A program made the position numbers and the translations under genes. 64,000 nucleotides of DNA from Adiantum capillus-veneris (lineage: Eukaryota; Streptophyta; Polypodiopsida; Polypodiales; Pteridaceae): contig CM043942.1 in NCBI GenBank assembly GCA_014529385.2, positions 109,571,141 through 109,635,140 of the forward strand, in the 5' to 3' direction. Below, one piece after another: positions 45,079 to 55,970 of the stretch. Under the pieces are notes generated by a model. That model worked only from the letters and a program-made list of their open reading frames with translations. It did no database searches and was not told where the DNA came from. Position 1 is the first letter of the stretch. Every line of letters starts with the position of its first letter.

Positions 45079-45510
45079 TGAACATCCTCTTTTGGAGCTT
45101 CGATGGTGAATCCAATCTTTCCCCGTCCACCCAATTTTTCCTCGACAGCAATATCATGAAAGCATTTGTGTTGTTGTCACCCCAACATCTATGTTGTTGT
45201 CAACCATGGTGAGTGACTGCACTTGATGTGAAAACTGCTCCAAAAGAGGCAAAACAAAGTTGGACTAACACATTCTATATAGGACAATCCAAAGAGGACG
45301 GGAAAGGACATGTTTTACAAAAAATTGCATTGACAAAAATTATACACAAAAGGAAAAATTTGCCCGCACAGTACTGCATGTAGTGGAAACAAAGGCCAAA
45401 ATCAGTCCAAAATTACTCAACCTCCTGACGCTCACCAAAGCTCACCCAAATCAGAGAAAGTGAGCAAGGGGGTGTTGGCGACGATGGTGACTATGCCTAG
45501 GAGGATGCAA

Positions 45511-45526
45511 CCTACTTTGATACCAA
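45511..45526 (-). other. Element J primer-binding site (tRNA-iMet-like)
   Basis: The minus strand reads TTGGTATCAAAGTAGG, the form of the initiator-Met site common in plant gypsy elements (GGTATCAAAGC). The LTR would begin at about 45531 (TGGAATTAGG). Confidence 0.7.
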
Positions 45527-45707
45527 TTTTTGGAATTAGGTTGCATGAAAGCACACATACCTTAGAGAAGATGAAGAAGCTCAAGGCACACAACAGAGAG
45601 TGCACAAAAGAGAGAAAAAAGTTAGCCCTAGATTGATGGGCGTATATACAATGCAGATAACTACTCAATGTAGGCTTACTTGATGACACCTGATCTTGTG
45701 TTAAAGG

Positions 45708-46535
45708 ATGTTTATTGTGGAGGGAATTGATGTATGTCCACCTTCTATGGATACAGGCTCTATCAAGGATGTTGCAAGTTCTAGCCCGCCTATTACTGCT
45801 AGAGTTGTTTTGTCTACGACTGAGCAGCCTCGTTGGGATGTTACAGATGCACAGGCTCATGCATTGATTGCATTATCAAAATCAGCAAAACAGGATTGGG
45901 ATGCTATGGTTGGTCTTTATACAAGTTGCAATGAGACTAAAATTGCATTGCTACATAAAGAGCTGGAGGCAAAGATTATACAAGAGAAAGATGATGTGGA
46001 CACCTTCCTTGCTGGTATCAAGGATATCAATGAGAAACTATTTATGTGGTGAAGTTATTTCTAATAGTTCACTTATACAAAATGTTCTTGATGCGTTGTC
46101 AGCAGACTCTTACTAGACTTTTGCTCTAGTAATTGGAGACTTATGACCCAAGGAAAACCTCAAGCTATCAAGTTTGATGCATTTTGCACATTGCTATTAC
46201 AGAAGTTACTTTCAAGAAAGGATAGGGCTAAACAACGTGCATTTGAATATGTTTTTGTTTTTGTTTTTGGTGGTCATACCATTGCAATCACTTCTCATGG
46301 TTTTTCAATCAATAACAGATCACTTGCTTCTAGTGCTTTTGTTGGCAGCAACTCATTTGGGAATTCTAGTGAAAAAGGCAAGAAGATGCATTGTCATTAT
46401 TGCAAGGCCAATGATCACTTAGCAAAGCAATGTACTAAGTTGCAGGCAAAAGAGGCCAAGAAGAAAGTGACTGGATCTACTATCAGCGAAGCTATTGTAA
46501 ATCTAGAAATGGACATTGTGATGCTGATGTAGATG
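45708..46535 (+). pseudogene. Element G gag with zinc knuckle
   Basis: WDVTDAQAHALIALSKSAKQDWDAMVGLYTSCNETKIALLHKELEAKIIQEKDDVDTFLAGIKDINEKL, then a frame change at about 46045, IQNVLDALSADSY, a stop, and MTQGKPQAIKFDAFCTLLLQKLL. The knuckle CHYCKANDHLAKQC is at 46392-46433. UBN2-type gag, close to element F residue for residue. Confidence 0.88.
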
Positions 46536-47090
46536 CAGAGTGGGCATTTAGTGCAGAGTGTACTTATGATCCTTATGTCCATGATACATGTATGTCAACT
46601 GCTGCAGGCACATGTTTGGTACTTTGATAATGGTTCTACAAAGCACATACTACTCATCGTGACTTATTTGCCTCTCTCAAGACTATTCCTCATGGGAATA
46701 TAGTCATTTGTGCCAACAATGCCTCTTATCTGATCAAGGGATTTGGAAAGATTGTGTTGATTGCTTTGCGAATGGAAGTTCTTTTACATTTGTTGATGCA
46801 TTTTACGTACCAGGGATTAAAAAAAAACCTTTTTTTTGTATCTGCACTTGCAAGACTTGGTCTTATTGTCAAATTTGTGGATGCTTGATGTACAATTTAT
46901 GATCTTAGTTTTGATGATGAAATTGTTGCATCTAGCAGATTGTGCAATGGGATGTATAAGCTCACTTTGTATGACAAGTGCGGGCATAGTTTTGAAAATG
47001 TAGTTGTGGATTCAAAGGCTGTTGAAGATAGATTTGCAGTCAAGGTATCATCAAGTACGCATTAGACTTGCTATATACCCTAACCACAAA
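46536..47090 (+). pseudogene. Element G protease and linker remnant
   Basis: WYFDNGSTKHI near 46615 matches the copia protease (W..DSGAS.HI) with DNGST. The following frames are broken; only a short peptide shared with F can be identified. Confidence 0.6.
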
Positions 47091-47099
47091 TACATTCCA

Positions 47100-47600
47100 A
47101 AAAGGTTTGGAGACTATTTTTGGTTATGCCCTTTGGGTTGACCAATGTACTTGCAACTATCATGATGCTTATGGACAGTGTCTTGAAACCATCTTTGGGC
47201 AAGATTGTTATCGTTTTCCTTGATGACATTCTAGTGTATAGTGCCTTTGAGAAAGAGGTCGTACAACATCTAAAGCAGGTGTTTGACTTGTTACAACAAG
47301 GGATATAAGTGTGATTTTCTCGAGGAGGAAATTCACTATTTAAGGCATGTGATTACAGCTGACGAGCTACACATGGATAAATCTAAAGTGGATGCCATTA
47401 GGATATGGCCTTCTCCTATAAATTTGAAAGAGCTACATATTTTCTTTGGATTTGCAAGTTTTTACCAAAGGTTCGTTAAAAACTATGCTCATATTGCTAT
47501 TTCAATTACAAACCAACTGAAAGCCAAGAGGAAAATCTTTTGTGGGGAGAAGTTCAACAACAAAGTTTTGATGCTCTCAAAGACGCATAGCTATAGCTAT
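47100..47600 (+). pseudogene. Ty3/gypsy RT-RNase H fragment
   Basis: FLVMPFGLTNVLATIMMLMDSVLKP, VIVFLDDILVYSA (catalytic FLDD) and LKQVFDLLQQG in one frame; CDFLEEEIHYLRHVITADELHMDKSKVDAIRIWPSP and FASFYQRFVKNYAHIAISI in the next. This is RT motif C through the connection of a chromovirus-like element (LVYS, KNYA). It is distinct from B, I, J and H, and is cut off at both ends. Confidence 0.85.
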
Positions 47601-47619
47601 CTTAGCTATTCTTGATCTT

Positions 47620-47881
47620 GTACAGACACTATAACATGTCGCGCAAAAATCGACGCAGATACCGACAAGACAAAGCTTCTTATAAAAGTAAAATGCCCTG
47701 GAATAAGCATCGTAATAAACACCGGTATCATGGCATCGGTATATGCACCGGTAAAGCCCGTCGAAATACATGCTGTTATATGTGCCAAAATAAATGTGGC
47801 TATATACACTGGTGTAAACGCATTTATATACGTCGAAAATGTTTTCATATACCAACAGTTTTCCGAGGCTCATACCAGCGT
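47620..47881. repeat. Quasi-periodic CCGGTATATGCA-type block
   Basis: Variants of CACCGGTAT / CACTGGTGTA / ATATACGTCG and 'atatgtgcca' recur every 20-40 bp. Open frames exist on both strands (basic on the plus strand, hydrophobic Thr/Ile/Phe-rich on the minus strand), which suits a decayed repeat more than a gene. Nature unknown. Confidence 0.4.
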
Positions 47882-48704
47882 TGTCGTGCTGTGACACGTA
47901 CATAGTGGGAACGCATGCTACAAGATCTATCTTGTAACTTTTTAGATACATAATTATCTTTCCTATAATGTACATATGCATATTTAAGTATAATAATAAT
48001 CCTTCTATCTCATCCTATTATTTTTCTCAAGGGTAACCTATCCTTACTTTACCATCAGAAAATACTATGGGAAAAGCTCAATAGCTCCGCCTCTTTAACT
48101 TGGGGCAAAAAGCATTGATTCTTTATTTCTACTATCTCATTATCATCTCACACCCTAGCTAGATCCTATATCTAGGGTAAACTCCAATATATATATATTC
48201 TATGTATTTTTTATGCTTTTCTTATATTTCTTTTTAAATAGCTACTAGGAGGGAATCAAATCCTAGTGGGACACTAGGTGGCATGATTTCAAAGATACAC
48301 TTATTTTAATGCATTATTGCAAGCATGATTACAAAACTTTGTCAAGGAGCAATGTCATGCTTTCATATGGCATGAGTTGTCCTTTGGAATTAAATGAAAG
48401 TTTAGGCTAAGGGGACCACGGGAAGACTTTTGCTGCCATAAATGGACCCTATTTTGATAAATTTTTTACACAAGGTTCCAATCCGAATTGGAAAATGATT
48501 TTAAAGTGAAAATCATAGCTAATGAGCTGAAGTTTCTGCCCATATTTTTACTTTTTTATTTGGAGCCACAGTTGAGGAGATATGATCAAAATGCTGGACC
48601 CCAGTCTGCCCACATCATGCAAGGACAGCTCATTTCCAACTTTTCCAATTCCTATTCACACTGGCTCTTCTCTTCTTGTGTAAACCATTGGGGGTTCCCT
48701 TCAC

Positions 48705-48714
48705 CTATAAAAGG
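48705..48714 (+). promoter_or_regulatory. Element H LTR TATA box
   Basis: CTATAAAAGG, with a matching copy at 56794-56803 in the 3' LTR. The perfect plant TATA consensus within U3 suggests the transcription start a few tens of bases downstream. Confidence 0.6.
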
Positions 48715-49049
48715 GGACCTTTTCTTCCTTGAAAGGAACTCAAGCATTCAAGCCATTGATGAGAGGAATTCTTGAGGGAGTGAGTAGTAATGCCTAATTG
48801 TACTTAGCCCCATTAACATAAGCCCAAGCCTACACTTTCTCCTAAAGGAAGACTAGCCATTCTTGTACGCTATCCTTGGAAGATCAACTCTAATCAAAGA
48901 AGGTGTTGTACTTGGCATATCAATCAAAGTGGAGTACTCCCCTCTTTTTCTCTCTCCATCAATAATGGTGCCGAAGGGTTTGTCAAGTAAGATGTGTTCT
49001 ACATTGATGTTTTCTTGATTTCTTGTTGTTTTCTTTTTCATCTCTAATC

Positions 49050-49050
<1 letters not shown>

Positions 49051-49124
<74 letters not shown>
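49051..49124. repeat. (TA)37 microsatellite in the element H 5' LTR
   Basis: A TA run of about 74 bp; the 3' LTR has about 50 bp at 57143-57193. Confidence 0.93.
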
Positions 49125-49129
<5 letters not shown>

Positions 49130-49962
49130 CTAATCTCATCTCCTTAACCAAACCTATCTCTCTCATTCTTAGTAATTCATCCTCTCTGCAAATTCTAGGT
49201 TCTCTTTTCTACAGGTACATCTCTCCCCGCAGTATCCTTATTGCCTACGGGCAAGAATAGGGCTTGGGAGGGAAACTTCTCATCTCTTCACTTCTCTCAT
49301 ATCTACATTTCTCACATACTATCCTAGATGAATAACCCACATGATGATCATTTCTATCGCTTTCACTCTGTACGATCTATTAGAATTAACGTATGGATTA
49401 GCCGAAAAATACACTTTCAACAACGTAGAGTGTTTCTCTTTGGCCCAAAAAGGCTTAATGAAATACTTCTATCACCGGATCCCATCATACTACCTCTCAT
49501 AGACTATAACTTTTCTTTTGACGTAAGTGTAGTTATCTTGCTATGAACCAAAAGGATTTGTACACACAATTAATCCCAATCACTAGACAAAATATATATA
49601 TTATGGTAAGCACAAAACTACAATTCCAAAGAACAATTCGTAGCCTATTTGGTCATTCAAGATTTAATGCCATTAACTCATCTATTCACCCTTTCATATT
49701 ACCCATGATACGATATGACCATGGCCTTGATGTTTTCATTTTCGTATTGTTTTGACATTCTCTTTTGTGTTCTTTCTTTGTGTGTGTGAGTGCAAGAGAG
49801 AAAGAGTGAGTCTTCTTTGATTGCACTTCTTTCCAAACCCTAGTCTTCATGGCATCTATGGTTTAACTCCTTCATATAGTTTTTGTTGAGTTCTCTCAAA
49901 AACTCTCACAACCATAAGCCCGGTGCTTTCCTGGCAAGACCACAAATTTCTCGACATATTTT

Positions 49963-49978
49963 TGGTGAACCCGACGCG
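49963..49978 (+). other. Element H primer-binding site candidate
   Basis: TGGTGAACCCGACGCG starts six bases after the LTR. The TGG and the position fit a primer site, but the sequence is not the initiator-Met site used by A to E, I and J. The donor tRNA is not identified. Confidence 0.6.
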
Positions 49979-50009
49979 AAACTGCCAGGGTGAGATTTTG
50001 TGGATAACC

Positions 50010-51143
50010 ATGGGTGATCATGTTGAGCAACAGGGTATGCATTTTGACCCACCAACAATGCAAATGTTTCAAGCATTTGCAATGTTCATGCAACAACAAC
50101 ATGCCATTGAAAGAAGGGAGATTTCAGCAACGAAAGCCATACAAGCAGTCGTCAATAGAATGGATCAGTTCAATGGCAAAGATGTAACCAAGTACTTACG
50201 CGAGTATGTGAAGGAGATGGAGCTGCATCGCGTGTCAGAAGGTGAGATGATTCAAAGCTTTGAGCTAGTTGTTGCTCCAGAAATTAGAGAGCATGTTAGG
50301 GTAATTAAAGATGGGCATGGGAGAAATTGGGAAGAACTCAAAGTAGCTTTAAAGGAGGAATATTTCATGGAGGACTCTGAGAGAGTGACCAAAAGGACAT
50401 TCTTAGAATGGGTAGTCAAGCCAAAGCAAGGACTATCAATAACAGAGCTACTTAGGGAATTTGAGCGGCGCTATGCACAACTCACCAGGACAGAAAGGGC
50501 CACACTAGATGCAGAGAAGACAGATCTTTTCTTACAAGATGCAGGTAAAGAGTTTCAAGAAAATTTGGAGCTTCTTCTTGAAGATAAAGATGCTGAGCAA
50601 GGACTAAAGACCGACTGGAATGAGGTTGAAGGTGCTGTCTCACTGCTTGCCAAACGACAAAGAAGAAGGGACAAGATGGTAGTAAACACTACAAGTCCTT
50701 CCACCTCAACTTCTGACAAAATGGTAAAGCCTACTTTTATCTCTCCTAAGTTGGATGAGTCCATGCTAGATGAGCTTGTGAAGGGAATGCGTGACTTGAA
50801 GGTGAAGTTTGCAAAGCTTGAAGAAAAAGGCCAACCATCAGGGCCACTTCCTAGGCAAAGACAACAACCCAAAGAAGGGCTTGTTAATAGATGTATTTGG
50901 TGTGATAGTACAGACCATGTAAGAAGGGACTGTGATGATTTTAGTGATGCTTTGTCAAAAGATGTTGTCTTTTTTAAGGATGGTAAAATTCACTTAAGAG
51001 AGACACGTCTACCCTTGAGAACTAACTTTGGGAAGGGGGGAATGCAAACCTTAGTTGAAGATATGGCAACTAAGCATGCCACCTCTTCAGTTGAGGCAGC
51101 TACTTATGGAGAAAAATTGAACATTTTTGTGATGAAGAGGTGA
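50010..51143 (+). CDS. Element H gag, apparently intact
   Basis: A 377-codon frame from ATG 50010 (MGDHVEQQ). The N-terminal Met/Gln-rich part is followed by a capsid-like core: FNGKDVTKYLREYVKEMELHRV, WEELKVALKEEYFMED, LLREFERRYAQLT. A long linker contains TSPSTSTSD. The knuckle is CIWCDSTDHVRRDC (CX2CX4HX4C), followed by DVVFFKDGKIHLRETRLPLRTNFG. The frame was chosen from this ATG because it follows the LTR and primer site with a short leader. It ends in TGA at 51141-51143, and the pol frame opens across the stop in the -1 phase (GTGA overlap at 51140). Confidence 0.85.
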   Translation: MGDHVEQQGMHFDPPTMQMFQAFAMFMQQQHAIERREISATKAIQAVVNRMDQFNGKDVTKYLREYVKEMELHRVSEGEMIQSFELVVAPEIREHVRVIKDGHGRNWEELKVALKEEYFMEDSERVTKRTFLEWVVKPKQGLSITELLREFERRYAQLTRTERATLDAEKTDLFLQDAGKEFQENLELLLEDKDAEQGLKTDWNEVEGAVSLLAKRQRRRDKMVVNTTSPSTSTSDKMVKPTFISPKLDESMLDELVKGMRDLKVKFAKLEEKGQPSGPLPRQRQQPKEGLVNRCIWCDSTDHVRRDCDDFSDALSKDVVFFKDGKIHLRETRLPLRTNFGKGGMQTLVEDMATKHATSSVEAATYGEKLNIFVMKR

Positions 51144-52384
51144 GTGACCATCATGGTCAAATTTGGCCAAATGTCATGCAATTAGCTAAAAAGGGAAAGC
51201 TTACAAAAGAGATTCTACATGAAGCAAGTGATTGCATACGTCTAGAAACAGGATGGAATGATCCAGTGGACTCATTGTCAGTGCATGCCTACATTACAAA
51301 ATGTCAACAAAATGAGGCAATTGTAGAAGAGAAGCGCAGACGTGAGAATGCTGATGAAGGACCATCAAAAAGAGCTTCTAGAAGTGGGGGAAGAAGCGAC
51401 TCAATGCCTTCTCAAACACCCTCAACACAAGGAGCATCTCCACCTGAATTACTCATGGAGGAGTCTACAATAGGAAAGAAGAAAGAGCCAACGAAAGGTA
51501 AGACAAAAGGCCCAACTTATAAACTACAATCTGATATTGAGGTTGCTACAGATTTAAAGAAAGTCTTGGAGGAAAGGATCTTGAATAACAATATTGAGTT
51601 TACTCTGGGAGAAGTTCTTGGCATTGCAAAGCGTGAATTCCATGAGGAGATCATTGACATCATCAAGAGGAAGAGGCAAACCCTTGCTGAAGTTTTTCGT
51701 CCACAGGTTGAAGGGGAAACCTCAAAGAGACAAGGGATGCAACTGCAAAATAAGGAGAATGATGGAGCTGTGGTAGGATGCTACCAATCTAGTGGGAGAG
51801 TGAAGCAAGTGCATTTCTCAAATGATGATGAAGAAGTTGAAGATATTCCTAGGAGTTACTATTCACGAAGTCATTGGGCAAGGGCTACTACAGAAACTTT
51901 GGTCAAGGTAGGTGATCTTGAAGAGCCATTTGTTGCCTTGATTGACCATGGTTCAGAAATAAACATAATGTCAAAGAGTCTCTACAACAAGTGCAAATGG
52001 CCGATGGACACAGATCATGGCTGGATGGTAAAAGTGGCAAACAATTCATCCGGTGAATTGTATGCAGCATGTCCAGGTGTGAAGGTAACAATAGGTGATG
52101 TAAAGATTGACCAAAACTTCTTTGTACAGGATACATCTTCATATCATCTCATCCTTGGACAGCCCTAGATTGTGGGAGTTTGAATGGAAACAAAGGTAAT
52201 GGATGATGGTTCAGCATATGCTAGGATACGTAGCAAAGATGGTAAACGAGCTGTCCAATTTCTCACAGTTTGTGTGAACCATGAAAGAGATCGTGACAAC
52301 CTCAGAGAACATCCTCTACCAAAGGTGAGCAAAGAGTTTCATGATCATAGAGAAATGATGGGTTTTGGCCAAGTACCATTGTAA
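51140..52384 (+). pseudogene. Element H protease region
   Basis: The frame begins at the gag stop, with a basic linker (EEKRRRENADEGPSKRASR), an AEVFRP segment and then ATTETLVKVGDLEEPFVALIDHGSEINIMSKSLYNKCKWP. DHGS replaces the usual D(T/S)G in the retropepsin motif; the Gly is kept, one residue later. SSYHLILGQP is the second motif, followed by TAG at 52166 where the family has Trp (GQPWI). ETKVMDDGSAYARIRSKDGKRAVQFLTV continues in frame and stops at 52382. Confidence 0.82.
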
Positions 52385-52399
52385 AGCGGGATTGCAGTG

Positions 52400-54162
52400 G
52401 TACAAAAAGAAAAAGGGTCTCGCCTGATCCAAAAATAGGTGAAGCGTTTTCAACGAGCTCCTCGGTAACAAAGAATGGATCAGTATGTTTTACAAAACTT
52501 GAAGATTTGAAGAGATGTGAGAGGCAATATGTGCATCATGTACAAATAGGCATGAAAAAGAGTGGGTTGCTAGAGCCTACTGAAAATGTTTTGGGTTTGT
52601 GTGAACAAGTTTCTTTTGTAGATACTATGGGTGAGCTTGATGCTATAATGGGGTCTAATTTGCATCTTGAAAATGAAGTTGTGGAAGTTTGCTCTATGGA
52701 AATGTATCAAGTCATAGAAGCCTTTAAAGAAAGCCAAACAGTTGGCCCATAAGTCCATGTTGAAACTAAATACAAGAGTGTAGCAAAGAAGGTGAAACCA
52801 GTAGCTTCACCCTTACCACCCAACAACAGGGAAAAGATTGAGCAGGCTTCTTTACAACCAAGTTTGAGGAATCCTAAAAAGATTGGGCATACCTTCACAA
52901 AGGAGTCTTTCCAAGACTTGCAGATTGGTCGCAAGGAGTTTCTAACACAGGAGGAGACAAAGTGCTTCAAAGAAATGCTTTCAAAGCATGGTAAGGCTTT
53001 TGCATTTGAGCCACATGAGATAGGATGTGTTGATCCTTCTATTATAGCTCCTATGGTAATTTTCACAATACCTCATGTGCCTTGGAATCTGCGGCCTATT
53101 CCGTTTCCAAAGGCTCATTTGCCAAAGTTAGTAGAGCTACTGAATGAGAAAATCAAAATGGGAATCCTGGAGCCTTCTTGTGCTCCATACTCAAACAGGT
53201 GGTTCACAGTTCCGAAGAAGAATGGTTCTCTATGCTTCATCCAAGATATGCAACCAATGAACAAGGTGACAATTAGAAATGTAGGTACAGGTCCAATTGT
53301 GGATGAGTTTGCAGAGGCATTTGCAGGGAGGGCAATCTACTCAATGGGGGATCTCTACTCAGGGTATGATCAATTTCAGCTTGCAATCGAAAGCAGAAAC
53401 TTGACAACCATGAGGACACCTTTGGGTTTGGTAAGGATGTGTACCTTGCCACAAGGAGCAACCAACTCGGTTGCACATATGATGAATGGGATGAATAAGG
53501 TCTTACATGACTTTATTTCTCAAATCACAATTCCTTTCATTGATGATTTGCCTATCAAAGGATGTGAAGAAAGTGACAAAGATGAAGCTTTGGATCTCAA
53601 GGGATGTCGCAGGTTTGTGGTAAATCACATAAATGATTGTGATAAAATTTTGTCTAGGCTGGAAGAAGTGAATTTTACATTGTCAGGGAAAAAGTCTATG
53701 TTTGGTGTCAATGAAGTGCTTATTGTGGGGCACATGTGCGGGCCATATGGTAGGAAACCTTGTCCAACAAAGGTAGATGCCATCCAAAGAATGAAAGAAA
53801 CATGCACTAGCATCACTGAGGTTAGAAGGTTTCTGGGAGCACGTGTCTTCTATGTTATTTGGATTCCACATTATGCACATGTAGCTGATCCTCTTTATCA
53901 GCTGCTTAGAAAGAATCAGAAGTTTAAATGGACAGAAGCACATGTAAAATCCATGAAAAAGCTAAAGGAGTTGCTCCAGTCAGCAACAACTTTGAGAAAG
54001 GTAGACTATGAGTGTCAAAGGCCAGTCATTGTGACAGTAGACACCAGTCCTACAGGGATTGGATGGGAAATAGGGCAAGATGACAAAGAAGGACACAGGT
54101 ATGTGGTAAGATTTGGAGCAAAGGTGCTAAGTGCTTGCCAAAGAAACTATCCACAGATATAG
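52400..54162 (+). pseudogene. Element H reverse transcriptase and RNase H start
   Basis: After a frame change and a TAA at 52750, a 456-codon frame holds RRPIPFPKAHLPKLVELLN-type RT entry, GILEPSCAPYSNRWFTVPKKNGSLCFIQDMQPMN, DLYSGYDQFQLAIESRNLTTMRTPLGLVRMCTLPQGATNSVAH, the catalytic FIDD (53536-53547), VEAIQRMKETCTSITEVRRFLGARVFY-type connection and VIVTVDTSPTGIGWEIGQ (RNase H first Asp). It stops at TAG 54160 in YPQI.REL, where one base change from Lys explains the stop. The DTSPTGIGW RNase H form and FIDD are the main lineage marks. Confidence 0.9.
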
Positions 54163-55200
54163 AGAGAGTTATGGGGTATGGTTACAGCCTTGAAAAGTGG
54201 GAAAGAGTACCTAATTGGTGCATGTGTGGTTGTAGAAACAGATTGTCTACCACTTCTTGGGATGATTACAAGCTGCTCAACTCCAGACATTGCTATGTTG
54301 CGGTGGATTGCCTACATTAAGTCCTTAAATCCTGAGTTTAAGCACATTGCAGGTAAAGACAATACAGTGGCAGATATGTTATCAAGGGCAAGGTATGAAG
54401 ATGAGTCACAAATGATTGACGAGGGAGATGATGTAGGCACAAAGTTCTATTCTATCTCTCATGTCAAAGGTAACAATATCTGCATGACTAATCTACTTGA
54501 TTCATTCTTGAAAGAGCTTTATGGAGGTGATTGGCTTCTTATTGGAAGCTACTTGAGTACTCTAACAAAACAGGATGATTGGTCTGAACAAGAATTCACG
54601 AGGATACGCAGGAAAGCATATGGGTACTTTTTGAGGGATGGTTACTTGTGGAAGCATCCTAAACAAAAGGGTGCTACATCACAAAGGGTTATATGTAAAA
54701 AAGAGACTCAAGTAAAGCTCATGCAAGAGTTTCATGAGAGTCTATGGGCTGGACATAGGGGTGTATGGGCAACCTTCTCCAAGTTGAAAGAAAAATACTG
54801 GTGGAAGGGTACGTATAAAGATGTATCTCAGTTTGTAGAGACATGTGTAACTTGTCAAGTGTATTCAAATGTTCGACATCGTGATGGATTGCACCCTACA
54901 TATCCACTAGCCATGCACTATAAGTGGGTTGTGGATCTAGTCACAATGCCTCTAGGACTCTGGCAAATGAGATACTTGGTTCTTGCACAAGAGGACCTAA
55001 CTAACCAGGTTGAAGGAAGAGCATTAAGAGCTAAAACCACAGAAGATGTGTGCAAATTCCTTCTTGATGAGGTGATTTGCCGTTATGGTTGTGTGGGAAA
55101 AATCACTGCAGATAGAGGTGAACTAAATGCCGAAGAAGCAAGGGAGTTCTTTTCTAAATTAGGAATCAAGCTTTCTCTTACTACAACTTACAACCCCTGA
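54163..55200 (+). pseudogene. Element H RNase H end and integrase core
   Basis: Same frame as the RT segment. ELWGMVTALKSGKEYLIGACVVVETDCLPLLGMI and KHIAGKDNTVADMLSRARY finish RNase H. The integrase has FHESLWAGHRGVWATFSKLKEKYWWKGTYKDVSQFVETCVTCQ (HHCC), KWVVDLVTMPLG (first Asp) and YGCVGKITADRGELN (second Asp). A one-base insertion (CCCC in place of CCC) at about 55195 in the NPESNGKSER motif shifts the frame just before the catalytic Glu. Confidence 0.9.
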
Positions 55201-55912
55201 AAGCAATGGAAAGAGTGAAAGAGGACATCCTCCTATCATCAAAGCTTTGGCCAAGGCTTGTGAAGGAAGAGTTTGTGAGTGGGCAAAACTGTTACCATAT
55301 GCTTTATGGGCTGATCGTACAACACATAGCTCAGTAACTGGCTACATGCCTGCGGAGCTAATGTATGGTCAAAAGCCAGTGATGCCGATTGAAGATACAA
55401 TTCCCACATGGAATGTACTACCTTGGCAAGAGGGGCTTAGCAGGGAAGATCTCCTTGCACTGCGTATAAGGCAGCTAGAGAGAAGACCTGGAGACATTGA
55501 AGCTGCAAAAGAATGACTAAAAAATGCAAGGTTGAAAAACAAGGAATACTTTGATAAGCGACATCGACTTAGGAGCAAAGCAATTGACAAAGGTGACTGG
55601 GTTTTGGTGTATGATAGTAGCCTTGATAACCAGCACACAGTCATGCGTAAGTTTTCAAAAAGATGGTTTGGACCGTATGTTGTAAAGCATGTGCATGAAA
55701 ATGCTACTTACAGCTTGTCTGAACTAGATGGTACAGAAGTAAAGATTCCCATTGCAGGAAAAATGATCAAAATGTTTAAGAGAAGAGGAGACAATGATCT
55801 AGAAGATGTTGATGAGGAAGAAGAGCAAACCACAGGTAAAGATCAAAGTGAAGATGAAGATTTGGAATCATCCAGTGAAGAAGAAAGCAAGGAAGATGTA
55901 CAAGAGGGATGA
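55201..55912 (+). pseudogene. Element H integrase C-terminal part
   Basis: The shifted frame resumes with the catalytic Glu, then KALAKACEGRVCEWAKLLPYALWADRTTHSSVTGYMPAELMYGQKPVMPIED. A TGA at 55514 (AAKE.LKNAR, where Arg is expected) is followed in phase by KEYFDKRHRLRSKAIDKGDWVLVYDSS and KFSKRWFGPYVVKHV, the GPF/Y-like module. The end is strongly acidic (DVDEEEEQTTGKDQSEDEDLESSSEEESKED). Confidence 0.88.
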
Positions 55913-55957
55913 TCTTACAAAGAAATAATGTGGCACATACCGGAGGATGTGCAGGTT

Positions 55958-55970
55958 TAGAGGGGGTGGA
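55958..55970 (+). other. Element H polypurine tract
   Basis: AGAGGGGGTGGA immediately before the TGTCGTGC of the 3' LTR. Confidence 0.85.

Larger units (their letters stand above)
41351..45700 (-). mobile_element. Element J: Ty3/gypsy retrotransposon lacking gag
   Basis: On the minus strand, a primer site (45511-45526) is followed within 450 bp by protease, then RT, RNase H and integrase to about 41817. A polypurine-like TTTCAAGAGAGAG precedes TGTCATAAAA at 41360, the likely start of the 3' LTR. No gag domain or zinc knuckle fits in the 450 bp, so gag is deleted. LTR partners could not be aligned, and the outer boundaries are approximate. Confidence 0.8.
45700..47090 (+). mobile_element. Element G: Ty1/copia remnant, same family as element F
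   Basis: Contains gag, zinc knuckle and a protease trace, then a short stretch (MYKLTLYDKCGHSFENVVVDSKA) matched in F at 29060-29120. Integrase, RT and RNase H are absent: at about 47100 the sequence switches to a gypsy RT. No LTR recognised. Confidence 0.82.
47882..49956 (+). repeat. Element H 5' LTR
   Basis: TGTCGTGCTGTGACACG...AATTTCTCGACA. It contains a TATA-box candidate CTATAAAAGG (48705-48714) and a (TA)n tract (49051-49124). The 3' LTR repeats every feature, including the 70-codon frames seen in both, so those frames are LTR sequence and not genes. Confidence 0.94.

Noticed and set aside
47612-47905. Basic or membrane-like small protein gene
   Set aside because: Both strands are open because of the quasi-periodic repeat. 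It is kept as a repeat and not as a CDS.
49328-49755. Paired 70-codon frames near the end of the H LTR
   Set aside because: They recur at 57309-57823 in the other LTR. They are noncoding LTR sequence conserved because the two LTRs are recent copies.
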